Part shown: piece after piece, positions 18,616 through 27,883 of the stretch
Position numbering within the stretch: the first letter of the stretch is position 1
Layout: each line of letters starts with the position of its first letter
From: Paracoccus gahaiensis
Lineage (GTDB): Bacteria; Pseudomonadota; Alphaproteobacteria; Rhodobacterales; Rhodobacteraceae
Direction: 5' to 3'
DNA: 64,000 nt
Assembly: GCF_005048225.1 (NCBI RefSeq)
Contig: NZ_SUNI01000002.1
Span: 279,521-343,520, forward strand
The notes under the pieces: generated by a model
The model's database searches: none
What the model was told of the DNA's origin: nothing
Seen by the model: only the letters and a program-made list of their open reading frames with translations
Made by a program: the position numbers and the translations under genes

Positions 18616-20499
18616 ATGGACGGAGAGATGGTGCAGGGCCTCAGCCCCGTGCAGGTGGTGGCGCTGGTCGGTGTCCTGGGCGTGGGGGCGCAGTGGCTGG
18701 CCTGGCGGTTCAGGCTGCCGGCGATCGTGCTGATGCTGGGGATCGGCCTGCTGGTCGGCCCGGTCTTCGGCCTGTTCCTGCCCGACCGCGACCTGGGCCC
18801 GATCTATCGCCCGCTGATCGCCGTGGCCGTCGCCATCATCCTGTTCGAGGGCGGGCTGACGCTGGATTACAGCCGCTTGGGCGATGCCCGCGCGCCGGTG
18901 CAGCGGCTGGTCTATCTGGGCGCGCCCCTGGGCTGGGCGCTGTCGGCGCTGGTCCTGTGGCTGGCGGTCGGCCTGTCCTGGCAGGCGGCGGCGGTCTTCG
19001 GCGGGGTGATGGTCGTCACCGGCCCCACCGTCATCGCACCGATGCTGCGCCAGGCCCGGCTGCGCGCCCGCCCCGCCCAGATCCTGCAATGGGAGGCGAT
19101 CGTCAACGACCCCATCGGCGTGCTGATCGCGGTTCTGGTGCTGGAGGTCGTGCTGGTGCTGGAGACCGGCTTGTCGGTCGGCGCCGCCGCATGGGTCATC
19201 GGGTCGGGCATCGGCTTCGCGGCACTTCTGGGCTGGGCTGCGGGGCGCTTCATGGCGCTGGCCTTCACCCGGGCCTGGGTGCCCGAATACATGAAGGTGC
19301 CCGTGCTGTTCGTGGGGGTCATCGCGGTCTTTGCCGCCACCGACAGCGTCCTGCACGAGACCGGCCTCTTGGCCGTCACCATCATGGGCATGGTGCTGGC
19401 CAATTCCCGGCTGTCCTCCTATGCCGAGCTGCACCGCTTCAAGGAACATGCGACGATCCTGCTGGTCTCGGGCGTCTTCGTGCTGATGGCGGCCTCGCTG
19501 GATTTCGCCACCTTGGGCGAGCTGACCTGGCGCGCGGCGCTGTTCGTGATCTTCACCGTCGCGCTGGCGCGGCCCCTGCAGGTGCTGATCCCGCTGATCG
19601 GAACCTCGCTGCCCCTGAACGAGCGCTGGCTGATCGCGCTGACCGGGCCGAGGGGCGTGGTGATGATCGCGGTCTCGGGCCTGTTCGGCGACAAGCTGGT
19701 CGAGGCGGGGATCGCGGACGGGGCGACGCTGGCGCCCCTGGCCTTCATCATCGTGCTGTCCACGGTGGTCATCCACGGCTTCACGCTGGCGCCGCTGGCC
19801 CGCAGGCTGGGCCTGTCGGGGCCCGAACGTCCGGGGCTGCTGCTGGTGGGCGGATCGCCCTTCGCGGTGTCGCTGGCGCAGGCGCTGGAAAAGGCCGGCG
19901 TCGGCACGCTGATCGCCGACACCAACCGCCAGCACCTGACCCGCGCCCGGCAGGAGGGCATCCCCACCTATTACGGCGACATCCTGGGCGAGACGGCCGA
20001 ACATCAGGTCGAGTTCATCGCCTATCCCGCCGTGCTGGCGGCGTCCGACAACGATGCCTACAACACGCTGGTGGCGACCGATCTGGGCCCCGACCTGGGG
20101 CGCGAGGCGGTCTGGCAGATCAGCCGTGAACGCGACCACGCCCGCCACGCCCTTCCCGCGCAGCTGGGCGGGCAGCGGCTGGAGGGGCGCCCGACCTTCG
20201 CATCGGTGAACCAGCGGCTGGCCGATGGCTGGACCCTGCGATCGACCCGGCTGACCGAGGAATACGATCTGGACGACTGGCGGTCGGAACGCCCGGGGGC
20301 CGAGCCGCTGGTGATCGTGTCCAAGGCCGGCGCGCTGCGCTTCGTCACCGAGGACACGGCCGTGACGGCGGGGGCGGGCGACTGGATCACCGCCTTTCTG
20401 CCGCCCGAGCAGTCGCGCACCGCCCCGCAGCCGCAGATCGCCGCCGAGGCCGCCGAGACGGCCCGCGAACAGCGGGAAAAGGCGGAAAGCGGCAGCTGA
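18616..20499 (+). CDS. Cation:proton antiporter (CPA family) with TrkA-N domain
   Basis: A 627-residue inner-membrane antiporter. About 12 helices fill residues 10-405, including the ion-binding segment EAIVNDPIG (about residue 160), whose Asn-Asp pair is typical of Na+/H+ exchangers of the NhaP/CPA1 type. A cytoplasmic Rossmann-like TrkA-N/RCK domain begins near residue 410 (LLLVGGSPFAVSLAQALEKA). This would bind nucleotides and gate the channel. It probably exchanges Na+ or K+ for protons in pH or osmotic homeostasis; the ion cannot be fixed from sequence. The start ATG follows GAAGGGG. It is divergent from the helicase gene with a 274-nt gap. Confidence 0.86.
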   Translation: MDGEMVQGLSPVQVVALVGVLGVGAQWLAWRFRLPAIVLMLGIGLLVGPVFGLFLPDRDLGPIYRPLIAVAVAIILFEGGLTLDYSRLGDARAPVQRLVYLGAPLGWALSALVLWLAVGLSWQAAAVFGGVMVVTGPTVIAPMLRQARLRARPAQILQWEAIVNDPIGVLIAVLVLEVVLVLETGLSVGAAAWVIGSGIGFAALLGWAAGRFMALAFTRAWVPEYMKVPVLFVGVIAVFAATDSVLHETGLLAVTIMGMVLANSRLSSYAELHRFKEHATILLVSGVFVLMAASLDFATLGELTWRAALFVIFTVALARPLQVLIPLIGTSLPLNERWLIALTGPRGVVMIAVSGLFGDKLVEAGIADGATLAPLAFIIVLSTVVIHGFTLAPLARRLGLSGPERPGLLLVGGSPFAVSLAQALEKAGVGTLIADTNRQHLTRARQEGIPTYYGDILGETAEHQVEFIAYPAVLAASDNDAYNTLVATDLGPDLGREAVWQISRERDHARHALPAQLGGQRLEGRPTFASVNQRLADGWTLRSTRLTEEYDLDDWRSERPGAEPLVIVSKAGALRFVTEDTAVTAGAGDWITAFLPPEQSRTAPQPQIAAEAAETAREQREKAESGS

Positions 20500-20565
20500 C
20501 CGGGGGCTATGTGTTGACCTTCCCCGGCCTGGGGCGTTAACCCGCTTGGGTCAATCAGGAAGCGT

Positions 20566-22311
20566 ATGATGAACCTTTTCACGGATCTTCGCGGCGTCGT
20601 CGTCGAGGCGCTGGACCGGATGGTGCAGGCGGGCGAGCTGCCCGCAGGTCTCGATTTCGCCAATGTCACCGTCGAGCCGCCGCGCGATCCGGCGCATGGC
20701 GACATGGCCACCAATGCCGCGATGGTGCTGGCCAAGCCCGCAGGCCTGAAGCCGCGCGAGATCGCCGACCGCCTGGCCGCCCGGCTGACCGACCCGCGCA
20801 TCGCGTCGGCCGAGGTCGCGGGGCCGGGCTTCCTGAACCTGCGCCTGTCGCCCGCCGTCTGGCAGGGCGTGATCACCGCCGCCCTGAAGGCGGGGATCGG
20901 TTATGGCCGCTCGGACATGGGCGTGGGCAGCAAGGTCAATGTGGAATTCGTCAGCGCCAACCCGACCGGGCCGATGCATGTGGGCCATGTGCGCGGCGCG
21001 GTCTTCGGCGATGCGCTGGCGCGGCTGTTGTCCTTCAGCGGCCATGACGTGACGCGCGAATACTACATCAACGACGGCGGCGCGCAGGTCGACGTGCTGG
21101 CACGCTCGGCCTACGAGCGCTACCGCGAGGCCAACGGGCGGGAACCCGAGATCCGCGAGGGGCTCTATCCCGGCGACTACCTGATCCCGGTGGGCGAGGC
21201 GCTGAAGGCGAAATACGGCGACAGTCTGCTGGACCGCCCCGAGGAAGACTGGCTGGACGACTTCCGTGAGTTCGCCACACTGGCGATGATGGAGCAGATC
21301 CGCGGCGATCTGGCCATTCTGGGTGTCCAGATGGATGTCTATTCCAGCGAGAAGGCCCTGTATGGCACCGGCCGGATCGAGGCCGCCATCGCGCGGCTGG
21401 ACGGCATGGGGCTGATCTATCGCGGCGTGCTGGAGCCTCCCAAGGGCAAGCTGCCCGAGGATTGGGAGGCGCGCGAGCAGCTGCTGTTCCGGTCCTCGGC
21501 CCATGGCGACGACGTGGACCGCCCGATCCAGAAATCGGACGGCGCCTGGACCTATTTCGCGCCCGACATCGCCTATCACTGGGATAAGATCGACCGGGGC
21601 TTCGACCAGCTGATCGACGTGTTCGGCGCCGATCACGGCGGCTATGTCAAGCGCATGTCGGCGGCGGTGAAGGCGCTGTCCAACGGTCGCGTGCCTTTGG
21701 ACGTCAAGCTGATCCAGCTGGTCAAGCTGTACAAGAACGGCGAGCCCTTCAAGATGTCCAAGCGCGCGGGCACCTTCGTCACGCTGCGCGACGTGGTCGA
21801 GGAGGCGGGGGCCGATGTCACCCGCTTCATCATGCTGACGCGCAAGAACGACGCCTCGCTGGATTTCGACTTCGCCAAGGTGCTGGAGCAGTCCAAGGAC
21901 AACCCGGTCTGGTATGTGCAATACGCCAATGCCCGGGTGAACTCGGTCCTGCGCCGGGCAGCCGAGGCGGGCATCGCGGTCGATGATTCGACCCTGGCGG
22001 GTGCCGATCTGTCGGTGCTGGCGCATCCGGCGGAACTGGACCTGGCCCGCAAGGTCGCCGAATGGCCGCGGCTGGTCGAACATGCGGCACGCGCCCACGA
22101 GCCGCATCGCGTGGCCTTCTTCCTCTATGAACTGGCCTCCGACCTGCATTCGCTGTGGAATCGCGGCAATGACGACACCTCGCTGCGCTTCATCCAGGAC
22201 GGCGATGCGGTCACAAGTCAGGGAAAAATTGCGCTGGTCCGGGCGGTTGGCGTTGTTATTTCATCTGGTCTCGCTATTCTTGGCGTCACTCCGGCGGAAG
22301 AAATGCGCTGA
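20566..22311 (+). CDS. argS: Arginine--tRNA ligase
   Basis: A 581-residue class I synthetase charging tRNA-Arg. The Add-1 N-terminal domain covers residues 1-115, the HIGH motif is [10 protein letters not shown] (about 133-142), and KMSKR lies near residue 395 ([12 protein letters not shown]). The DALR anticodon-binding domain ends the protein. Two adjacent ATG codons could serve as start; AGGA lies at correct spacing for the first. It begins the block argS-SPOR-nagZ-scpA-scpB, conserved in Rhodobacterales. Confidence 0.95.
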   Translation: MMNLFTDLRGVVVEALDRMVQAGELPAGLDFANVTVEPPRDPAHGDMATNAAMVLAKPAGLKPREIADRLAARLTDPRIASAEVAGPGFLNLRLSPAVWQGVITAALKAGIGYGRSDMGVGSKVNVEFVSANPTGPMHVGHVRGAVFGDALARLLSFSGHDVTREYYINDGGAQVDVLARSAYERYREANGREPEIREGLYPGDYLIPVGEALKAKYGDSLLDRPEEDWLDDFREFATLAMMEQIRGDLAILGVQMDVYSSEKALYGTGRIEAAIARLDGMGLIYRGVLEPPKGKLPEDWEAREQLLFRSSAHGDDVDRPIQKSDGAWTYFAPDIAYHWDKIDRGFDQLIDVFGADHGGYVKRMSAAVKALSNGRVPLDVKLIQLVKLYKNGEPFKMSKRAGTFVTLRDVVEEAGADVTRFIMLTRKNDASLDFDFAKVLEQSKDNPVWYVQYANARVNSVLRRAAEAGIAVDDSTLAGADLSVLAHPAELDLARKVAEWPRLVEHAARAHEPHRVAFFLYELASDLHSLWNRGNDDTSLRFIQDGDAVTSQGKIALVRAVGVVISSGLAILGVTPAEEMR

Positions 22312-22384
22312 CCGAATGCGCCATCGCCGGATGTGCTGAGAGCAGGCAAAACGTTAATCCGGAACAACCGGCGGGCAGGCGAAA

Positions 22385-23566
22385 ATGGCAGTGATGGATT
22401 TCCGCGAAGGCGGCTACGTGTTCTCGCGTCACAAGGTGAAGCGTGAATTCTCTTATGATCAGGCGGGCTGGAACGGCCAGCCCGAGGCGGGGCAGGGCGC
22501 CGCCCCGGCAGCCGCCGACAGCGACGGGCTGTCGGCGCGTCTGGCGCGGGTGACGCATTATGTCGGCGCCGTGGCCTCGGTCGGGCTGATGGTCGGGCTT
22601 CTGGCCTGGGGCTGGCAGATGGTGTCGCGCGACGTGTCGGGCGTGCCGATCATCCGCGCCATTGAGGGCGAGGCCCGGACCACCGCCGAGAACCCCGGCG
22701 GTCAGCTGACCAACCATACGGGGCTGGCGGTGAACTCGGTCGCGGGCGGTCAGGCGATGACCCCCGCGCAAGAGGTCGCCATCGCCCCCGCCCCGGTCGA
22801 CCTGTCCGAGGATGACGTCGCGATGGGCGAGCTGGGCGCCCTGGCCCGCGAACCCTCGAACCCGTCCGAGACGCCCCTGACCTTCGCGGGCGAGCCGATC
22901 GTGCCGCTGTCCGACAGCGAGGCCCGCGCCCTGGCCGCCGCGACCGAGGCCGCCGCCGCCGAACGCGCGCTGGCCGATCAGGCGGTGAATCAGGCCGCCA
23001 TCATCGACGCCCCCGCCAGCGAGGGCCCGGTGACCGAGGTCGTCACCGACGAGAACGGCGTGCCCGCCCAGGCCGCCGCCATCGCCGAGGCGCTGGCCGA
23101 AGCGCAGGCCGAGGCCGATCCGGGGATGCTTGTCGCCTCGACCCGTCCCGCGCCGCGTCCGCGCGTGACCCGCGTCTCGGCCGCTCCAGCCGCCGCCGCG
23201 GCCCAGCCCGCGGTCGTGCAGACCGCCGCCGCCGAGGCGCCCGCCGCCCGGCCGGCCACCTCTGATGCGACCCCCGCACCCGAGCCGACCCCCGAACCCG
23301 TGGCGGCGAGCAGCAGCGCCGGCGGTCCGGTCGTGCAGGTCGGCGCCTTCGACAGCGATGCCATCGCCTCGGGCGAGTGGCAGCGTCTTGCGGGACGCAA
23401 TGGCGGGCTGTTCTCGGGCAAGTCGCCGGTCATCCAGGAACACCAGTCGAACGGCCGCACCTTCTGGCGGCTGCGGGTGGCGGGCTTCGAGTCGATCTCC
23501 GAGGCGCGGCAGTTCTGCTCGGCGCTGCAATCCTCGGGGACGGACTGCCTGGCGCTTGGCGGCTGA
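22385..23566 (+). CDS. SPOR-domain membrane protein
   Basis: A 393-residue bitopic inner-membrane protein. A cytoplasmic N-terminal ~50 residues precede one transmembrane helix (about residues 57-78). A long Ala/Pro/Glu-rich periplasmic linker follows, and a C-terminal SPOR domain (about 318-393) starts at GGPVVQVGAFDSDAIASGEW. SPOR domains bind peptidoglycan stripped of stem peptides and direct proteins to the division septum. It lies just upstream of nagZ, which recycles peptidoglycan, consistent with a cell-wall role. The linker composition is low complexity and likely disordered. Confidence 0.88.
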   Translation: MAVMDFREGGYVFSRHKVKREFSYDQAGWNGQPEAGQGAAPAAADSDGLSARLARVTHYVGAVASVGLMVGLLAWGWQMVSRDVSGVPIIRAIEGEARTTAENPGGQLTNHTGLAVNSVAGGQAMTPAQEVAIAPAPVDLSEDDVAMGELGALAREPSNPSETPLTFAGEPIVPLSDSEARALAAATEAAAAERALADQAVNQAAIIDAPASEGPVTEVVTDENGVPAQAAAIAEALAEAQAEADPGMLVASTRPAPRPRVTRVSAAPAAAAAQPAVVQTAAAEAPAARPATSDATPAPEPTPEPVAASSSAGGPVVQVGAFDSDAIASGEWQRLAGRNGGLFSGKSPVIQEHQSNGRTFWRLRVAGFESISEARQFCSALQSSGTDCLALGG

Positions 23567-23570
23567 TCCG

Positions 23571-24551
23571 GTGGCCGGCAGCGCGACCATCCTGGGGGGC
23601 ATTGCCGGCCCGACCCTGACCCCGGACGAGGCCGCCTTCTTTCGCGAGGCCGACCCCTGGGGCTTCATCCTTTTTGGGCGCAACGTGGACAGCCCCGACC
23701 AGCTGCGCCGCCTGACCGGCGATCTGCGCGCGGCGGTGGGCCGCGACGCGGTCATCACCGTCGATCAGGAGGGCGGGCGCGTGCAGCGCCTGCGCGCGCC
23801 GCACTGGATCGACTGGCCCGCGCCCCTGGATCAGGCGGTGGCGGGACCGCGCGCGATGTGGCTGCGCTATCACCTGATCGGGCAGGAGCTGCGCGCGGTG
23901 GGCATCGATTCGGATTGCGCCCCCACGCTGGACGTGGCGCAGGACGCGACCCATGCCTTCCTGCGCAACCGCTGTCTGGGCTCCGACCCGGCCCGGGTGG
24001 CCCTGCTGGGCCGCGCGGCGGCGGACGGGCTGCTGGCGGCGGGCGTGCTGCCAGTGGTCAAGCATCTGCCCGGCCATGGTCGGGCGCAGGTGGACAGCCA
24101 TCACGGCTTGCCGGTGGTCGAGGCCGCGCTGGCGGATCTGGACGCCGTCGATTTCGCGCCGTTCCGGGCGCTGAACGACCTGCCGATGGGCATGACCGCC
24201 CATATCCGCTTCATCGCGCTGGACCCGGCCCCGGCGACCGCCTCGGCCCGGATGATCGGGCTGATCCGCGACCGGATCGGCTTTGACGGGCTGCTGATGA
24301 CCGATGACATCACCATGAATGCCCTGTCGGGAACGCAAGCCGAGCGCGCGGCAGCCTCGATCACGGCGGGCTGCGATCTTGTGCTGCATTGCAATGGCAC
24401 GGTGGCCGAAATGGCCCCGGTCGTGCAGGCGGCGGGCTCCATGACCCCGGACGCGACCCGCCGGGCCGGGGCCGCGCTGGCCCGCCGCCTGTCGCCTGCT
24501 GACGCCGACCTTGCCGCGCTGCGCGCCGAATGGCAGACGCTGGTCGCGTGA
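23571..24551 (+). CDS. nagZ: Beta-N-acetylhexosaminidase NagZ
   Basis: A 326-residue family GH3 enzyme that removes GlcNAc from anhydro-muropeptides in peptidoglycan recycling. The mobile-loop motif KHLPGHGRAQVDSH (about residue 164) carries the general acid/base His-Asp pair, and the nucleophile aspartate is in LMTDDITM (about 244). The GTG start lies 4 nt after the SPOR stop codon and gives the usual family N-terminus (ATILGGIAGPTLTPDEAAFF). The reading frame is open further upstream inside the SPOR gene but without homology. Expression probably depends on coupling to the upstream gene. Confidence 0.9.
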   Translation: MAGSATILGGIAGPTLTPDEAAFFREADPWGFILFGRNVDSPDQLRRLTGDLRAAVGRDAVITVDQEGGRVQRLRAPHWIDWPAPLDQAVAGPRAMWLRYHLIGQELRAVGIDSDCAPTLDVAQDATHAFLRNRCLGSDPARVALLGRAAADGLLAAGVLPVVKHLPGHGRAQVDSHHGLPVVEAALADLDAVDFAPFRALNDLPMGMTAHIRFIALDPAPATASARMIGLIRDRIGFDGLLMTDDITMNALSGTQAERAAASITAGCDLVLHCNGTVAEMAPVVQAAGSMTPDATRRAGAALARRLSPADADLAALRAEWQTLVA

Positions 24552-25384
24552 GCGCGCCTGCCGCCGATCCCCAGGAACCCTCCGTGACCCGCGCTGCCCC
24601 GCCCGCCGATGATGCCGCCTCCGTGGCGCAGCGCCGCGCCGACGAGGCGCTGATCGTCGATGTCGACGGCTACGAGGGGCCGCTGGACCTGCTGCTGACG
24701 CTGGCGCGCACGCAGAAGGTGGACCTGCTGAAGATCCGCGTGCTGGATCTGGCCGAGCAATACCTGACCTTCGTCGAGGAGGCCCGCGCGCTGCGGATCG
24801 AGCTGGCGGCGGATTACCTGGTCATGGCCGCCTGGCTGGCCTTCCTGAAATCACGGCTGCTGTTGCCCCCCGATCCCGAGGCGCCCGGCCCCTCGGCCCA
24901 GGACATGGCCGCGCATCTGGCCTTCCAGCTGGAACGCCTGGCCGCGATGCGGCAGGCGGCGGCGCAGCTGATGGGCCGCGACCGGCTTGGCCAGCAGCGC
25001 TTTGCCCGGGGCGCGCCGGAAACCGTGGCCCGCCACCGCCGCACCGACTGGCAGGCGGGGCTGATCGACCTGATGCGCGCCTATGCCCGGCTGAAGACGC
25101 GCGACGAGTTCCGCCCCTATGCCTTCGACCGGCACGACGTCTTCACGATGGAACAGGCGCTGGAGCGGATGCGCCGCCTGATCGGCTTTACCGGCGACTG
25201 GACCGATCTGGCGGTCTTTCTGCCAGAGGGGTGGCAGGCCGACCCCGCGCGGCGGCGCAGCGCGACGGCGGCCACCTTCGCCGCCTCGCTGGAGCTTGCG
25301 CGCCAGGGCCGGCTGGAGATACGGCAGGACAGCAATTTCGCGCCCATCCATTACCGGCACCGATCCCATGACGACCGCCCCTGA
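24548..25384 (+). CDS. scpA: Segregation and condensation protein A
   Basis: A kleisin subunit of the SMC-ScpAB condensin, 278 residues from this start, which compacts and segregates the chromosome. The N-terminal SMC-neck-binding segment begins at VDVDGYEGPLDLLLTLARTQ; the hydrophobic AADYLVMAAWLAFLKSRLLL and a winged-helix C-terminus follow. The GTG start overlaps the nagZ stop (GTGA). An ATG 18 nt upstream and a GTG 36 nt downstream are alternatives, because the first ~30 residues are poorly conserved. It overlaps scpB by 17 nt. Confidence 0.88.
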   Translation: MSAPAADPQEPSVTRAAPPADDAASVAQRRADEALIVDVDGYEGPLDLLLTLARTQKVDLLKIRVLDLAEQYLTFVEEARALRIELAADYLVMAAWLAFLKSRLLLPPDPEAPGPSAQDMAAHLAFQLERLAAMRQAAAQLMGRDRLGQQRFARGAPETVARHRRTDWQAGLIDLMRAYARLKTRDEFRPYAFDRHDVFTMEQALERMRRLIGFTGDWTDLAVFLPEGWQADPARRRSATAATFAASLELARQGRLEIRQDSNFAPIHYRHRSHDDRP

Positions 25385-26045
25385 CGCCCCGCCGCCTCCC
25401 TCGCCCGCCCCCTCCCTGTCCGAGCAGGAGCGGATGGTCGAGGCGATCCTGTTCGCGGCGACCCGGCCCGTGACGCTGCGCGATCTGGCCGCGCGGATGC
25501 CGCACGGCTGCGATCCGGCCGAGGCGCTGGCCGGGCTGCAGCGCCTTTATGCCGGGCGCGGGGTGGTGCTGGAGCGGATCGGCGAGGGCCATGCCTTCCG
25601 CACCGCCCCGGACCTGTCCTTCCTGATGCAGACCGAGACGGTCGAGACCCGCCGCCTGTCGCGCCCCGCCGTCGAGACGCTGGCCATCATCGCCTATCAC
25701 CAGCCCGTCACCCGCACCGAGATCGAGGAGGTGCGCGGCGTCGCCGTCAGCCGCGGCACGCTGGACCAGCTGATCGAGATGGGCTGGGTGCGCATGGGGC
25801 GGCGCCGGATGTCTCCGGGCCGTCCCGCGACCTTCGTGGTGACCGAGGAGTTTCTGGATCATTTCGGTCTGGAATCGGCCCGTGACCTGCCCGGCCTGTC
25901 GGAATTGCGGGCAGCGGGGCTTCTGGACTCGCGCCCGCTGGCCGGGGGCCTGGGCCCTCCCCTTGCGGGAGAGGCGGGGGATGATGATATGGAACCGGAG
26001 GGCCTGGGGTCTGTTCCACCAGAGCCGTCGGATGACGACGCGTGA
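25368..26045 (+). CDS. scpB: Segregation and condensation protein B
   Basis: A 225-residue partner of ScpA in the SMC condensin complex, with tandem winged-helix domains (about residues 22-185). The family segment RPAVETLAIIAYHQPVTR lies near residue 103, followed by EIEEVRGVAVSRGTLDQLIE. The C-terminal 40 residues are acidic and Gly/Pro-rich, probably disordered. The ATG lies inside the end of scpA. In related genomes the next genes are usually a small protein and tatABC; here the tat genes do not follow. Confidence 0.9.
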   Translation: MTTAPDAPPPPSPAPSLSEQERMVEAILFAATRPVTLRDLAARMPHGCDPAEALAGLQRLYAGRGVVLERIGEGHAFRTAPDLSFLMQTETVETRRLSRPAVETLAIIAYHQPVTRTEIEEVRGVAVSRGTLDQLIEMGWVRMGRRRMSPGRPATFVVTEEFLDHFGLESARDLPGLSELRAAGLLDSRPLAGGLGPPLAGEAGDDDMEPEGLGSVPPEPSDDDA

Positions 26046-26057
26046 AAAGGTGCGACC

Positions 26058-26273
26058 ATGAATATGAATATGCTGTTCAACATGTTTACCCGGCTCGTCA
26101 TGCGGCGGGCGATGAACTGGGGCATCAACAAGGGCATGGGCAAGATGTCCCGCGGCAAGGGCAAGCCGCCTGCAGGCGGTCAGCCGGGCGCCGGGCAGGG
26201 CCGGGGCCAGCCGAACGGGTCCGCCGATCTGGCCCGGAAGATGCGCACGCTCAGCCGCCTGACCCGGCGCTGA
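26058..26273 (+). CDS. Small basic hypothetical protein in the scp operon
   Basis: A 71-residue protein, unrecognised as a named family. Its N-terminus is methionine-rich and amphipathic (MNMNMLFNMFTRLVMRRAMN), followed by a Gly/Lys/Pro-rich middle and a basic end with ARKMRTLSRLTRR. It begins 12 nt after scpB, with GAAAAGG upstream of the ATG, so it is likely translated from the scp mRNA. Similar short proteins downstream of scpB are, from memory, present in other Rhodobacteraceae. It has no clear transmembrane helix; the N-terminal helix could bind membrane or nucleic acid. Confidence 0.6.
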   Translation: MNMNMLFNMFTRLVMRRAMNWGINKGMGKMSRGKGKPPAGGQPGAGQGRGQPNGSADLARKMRTLSRLTRR

Positions 26274-26335
26274 CTCTGCCTGTCCGAAAACTGGCGCCTC
26301 TGGCCATGACGCGCGGCCCGCGCTAGGGCTTCGCG

Positions 26336-27442
26336 ATGGACAACACCGAATTCGAGATCTTCCTGGTGGCAACGCCCGGCCTTGAGGCGCCGTTGGCCGC
26401 CGAGGCCGCAGCCTTGGGCTGGACCCCCGTCACCCAGCCCGGCGGCGTCACCATCCGGGGCGGCTGGCCGAATGTCTGGCGTGCCAATCTGATGCTGCGC
26501 GGCGCCACCCGGGTGCTGGCCCGCATCGGCGGCTTCCGCGCCATGCATCTGGCGCAGTTGGACAAGCGGGCCCGCAAGTTCCCTTGGGGGGACCTCTTGC
26601 GCCCCGACCTGCCGGTCAAGGTGGAGTCGGTCTGCCGCGCCTCGAAGATCTACCATGCCGGGGCCGCGACGCAGCGCATCGAACGCGCCATCACCGAAGA
26701 GCTGGGCGCCCCTCTGGCCGCTGACGCTCCAATCACCGTCAAGGCCCGGATCGAGGACGATCTGGTCACCTTCAGCCTGGATACGACCGGGGACTCGCTG
26801 CACAAGCGCGGCCACAAGGAAGCCGTCGCCAAGGCCCCCATGCGCGAGACGATGGCCGCGATGTTCCTGGCCCAGATGGGCTATGACGGCAGCCAGCCGG
26901 TGCTGGACCCGATGTGCGGCTCGGGCACCTTCGTGCTGGAGGCCGCCGAGATGGCGCTTGGTCTGGCCCCGGGCCGCTCGCGCGCCTTCGCCTTCCAGCA
27001 GCTGGCGAATTATGACACCTCCGCCTTCACCCGGATGAGGGACGCGGTGACGCCCCGCGCCGCCCCCGCGCAGTTCACGGGCAGCGACCGCGACCCCGGC
27101 GCCATCCGCATGAGCCTGGCCAACGCCGCCCGCGCCGGAGTGACCGACATTACCCGCTTCGAGGCCTGCCAGATCACCGACCTGCAGCGCCCCGAGGGCG
27201 CGCCCGGCATCGTCATCGTGAACCCGCCCTATGGCGCGCGAATCGGCGGCAAGGGTCCGCTCTTCGGCCTGCATGCGCAGATGGGCGAGGTATTCCGGAC
27301 CCGCTTCAAGGGCTGGCGGGTCGGCATCGTGACCTCCGAGGCGGGTCTGGCCAAGGCCACCGGCCTGCCGTGGCAGGCCCCGGGGCCGATCGTGGCGCAT
27401 GGCGGGCTGAAGGTCCGCCTGTGGCAGACGGGCCCCCTGTGA
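26336..27442 (+). CDS. THUMP-domain class I RNA methyltransferase (RlmL N-terminal type)
   Basis: A 368-residue SAM-dependent RNA methyltransferase. The N-terminal part (about residues 1-155) is a ferredoxin-like/THUMP RNA-binding region. The Rossmann methyltransferase domain follows, with the SAM-binding motif LDPMCGSGTFVLEAAEMA (about 200) and the catalytic NPPYGAR (about 300), the signature of N2-guanine or N6-adenine methylation. It matches the m2G methyltransferase half of RlmL, so 23S rRNA guanine N2 methylation is the most likely role. It lacks the RlmK half that is fused in E. coli. Confidence 0.85.
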   Translation: MDNTEFEIFLVATPGLEAPLAAEAAALGWTPVTQPGGVTIRGGWPNVWRANLMLRGATRVLARIGGFRAMHLAQLDKRARKFPWGDLLRPDLPVKVESVCRASKIYHAGAATQRIERAITEELGAPLAADAPITVKARIEDDLVTFSLDTTGDSLHKRGHKEAVAKAPMRETMAAMFLAQMGYDGSQPVLDPMCGSGTFVLEAAEMALGLAPGRSRAFAFQQLANYDTSAFTRMRDAVTPRAAPAQFTGSDRDPGAIRMSLANAARAGVTDITRFEACQITDLQRPEGAPGIVIVNPPYGARIGGKGPLFGLHAQMGEVFRTRFKGWRVGIVTSEAGLAKATGLPWQAPGPIVAHGGLKVRLWQTGPL

Positions 27443-27461
27443 CGGCCTGGGCGGTGGCCCG

Positions 27462-27794
27462 TCAGGACGTCTCGACCAGCAGGATCGCGCCCAGGGCCAT
27501 CGCGACCGCCGCGATGTCGCGCCAGCCCAGATCCTCGTCGAAGACGATCACCCCCAGAAGGGTCAGCAGGATCAGCGTCGCCCCCGAATAGGTCACCGCG
27601 ATCCATGTCAGCGGGTGGTGCCGGATCAGAAAGAACCAGCCGAAGGCCGACAGCGCATAAAGGGCCACCGCGACCAGAAACAGGCCAGAGCCCATCCCCG
27701 CCACATGGATGGTCGCCGATTTGATCAGATAGTCCCCCCCGATCGTCAACGCCGTGACGACCGCCAGCAGGACAAGGCTGTTCGTAAGCACCAT
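27462..27794 (-). CDS. Small four-helix DMT/EamA-like membrane protein
   Basis: A 110-residue membrane protein with four predicted helices filling nearly the whole length (VLLAVVTALTIGGDYLIK, GLFLVAVALYALSAFGWFF, WIAVTYSGATLILLTLLGVI, IAAVAMALGAILLVE). The size and layout resemble SMR and ArnE-like half-transporters of the drug/metabolite transporter superfamily. These work as dimers. Upstream in-frame ATG and GTG codons would add up to 18 residues; this ATG starts right before helix one. Substrate unknown. It converges with the RNA methyltransferase gene. Confidence 0.65.
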   Translation of the reverse strand: MVLTNSLVLLAVVTALTIGGDYLIKSATIHVAGMGSGLFLVAVALYALSAFGWFFLIRHHPLTWIAVTYSGATLILLTLLGVIVFDEDLGWRDIAAVAMALGAILLVETS

Positions 27795-27883
27795 GACCAC
27801 ACCATGAACCGGCAACGCGCGGATCATGCCACAATCGGGGATTCGCACAAAGCGGGACGCGCGGGGCCATCGGGCCCGGTGCC

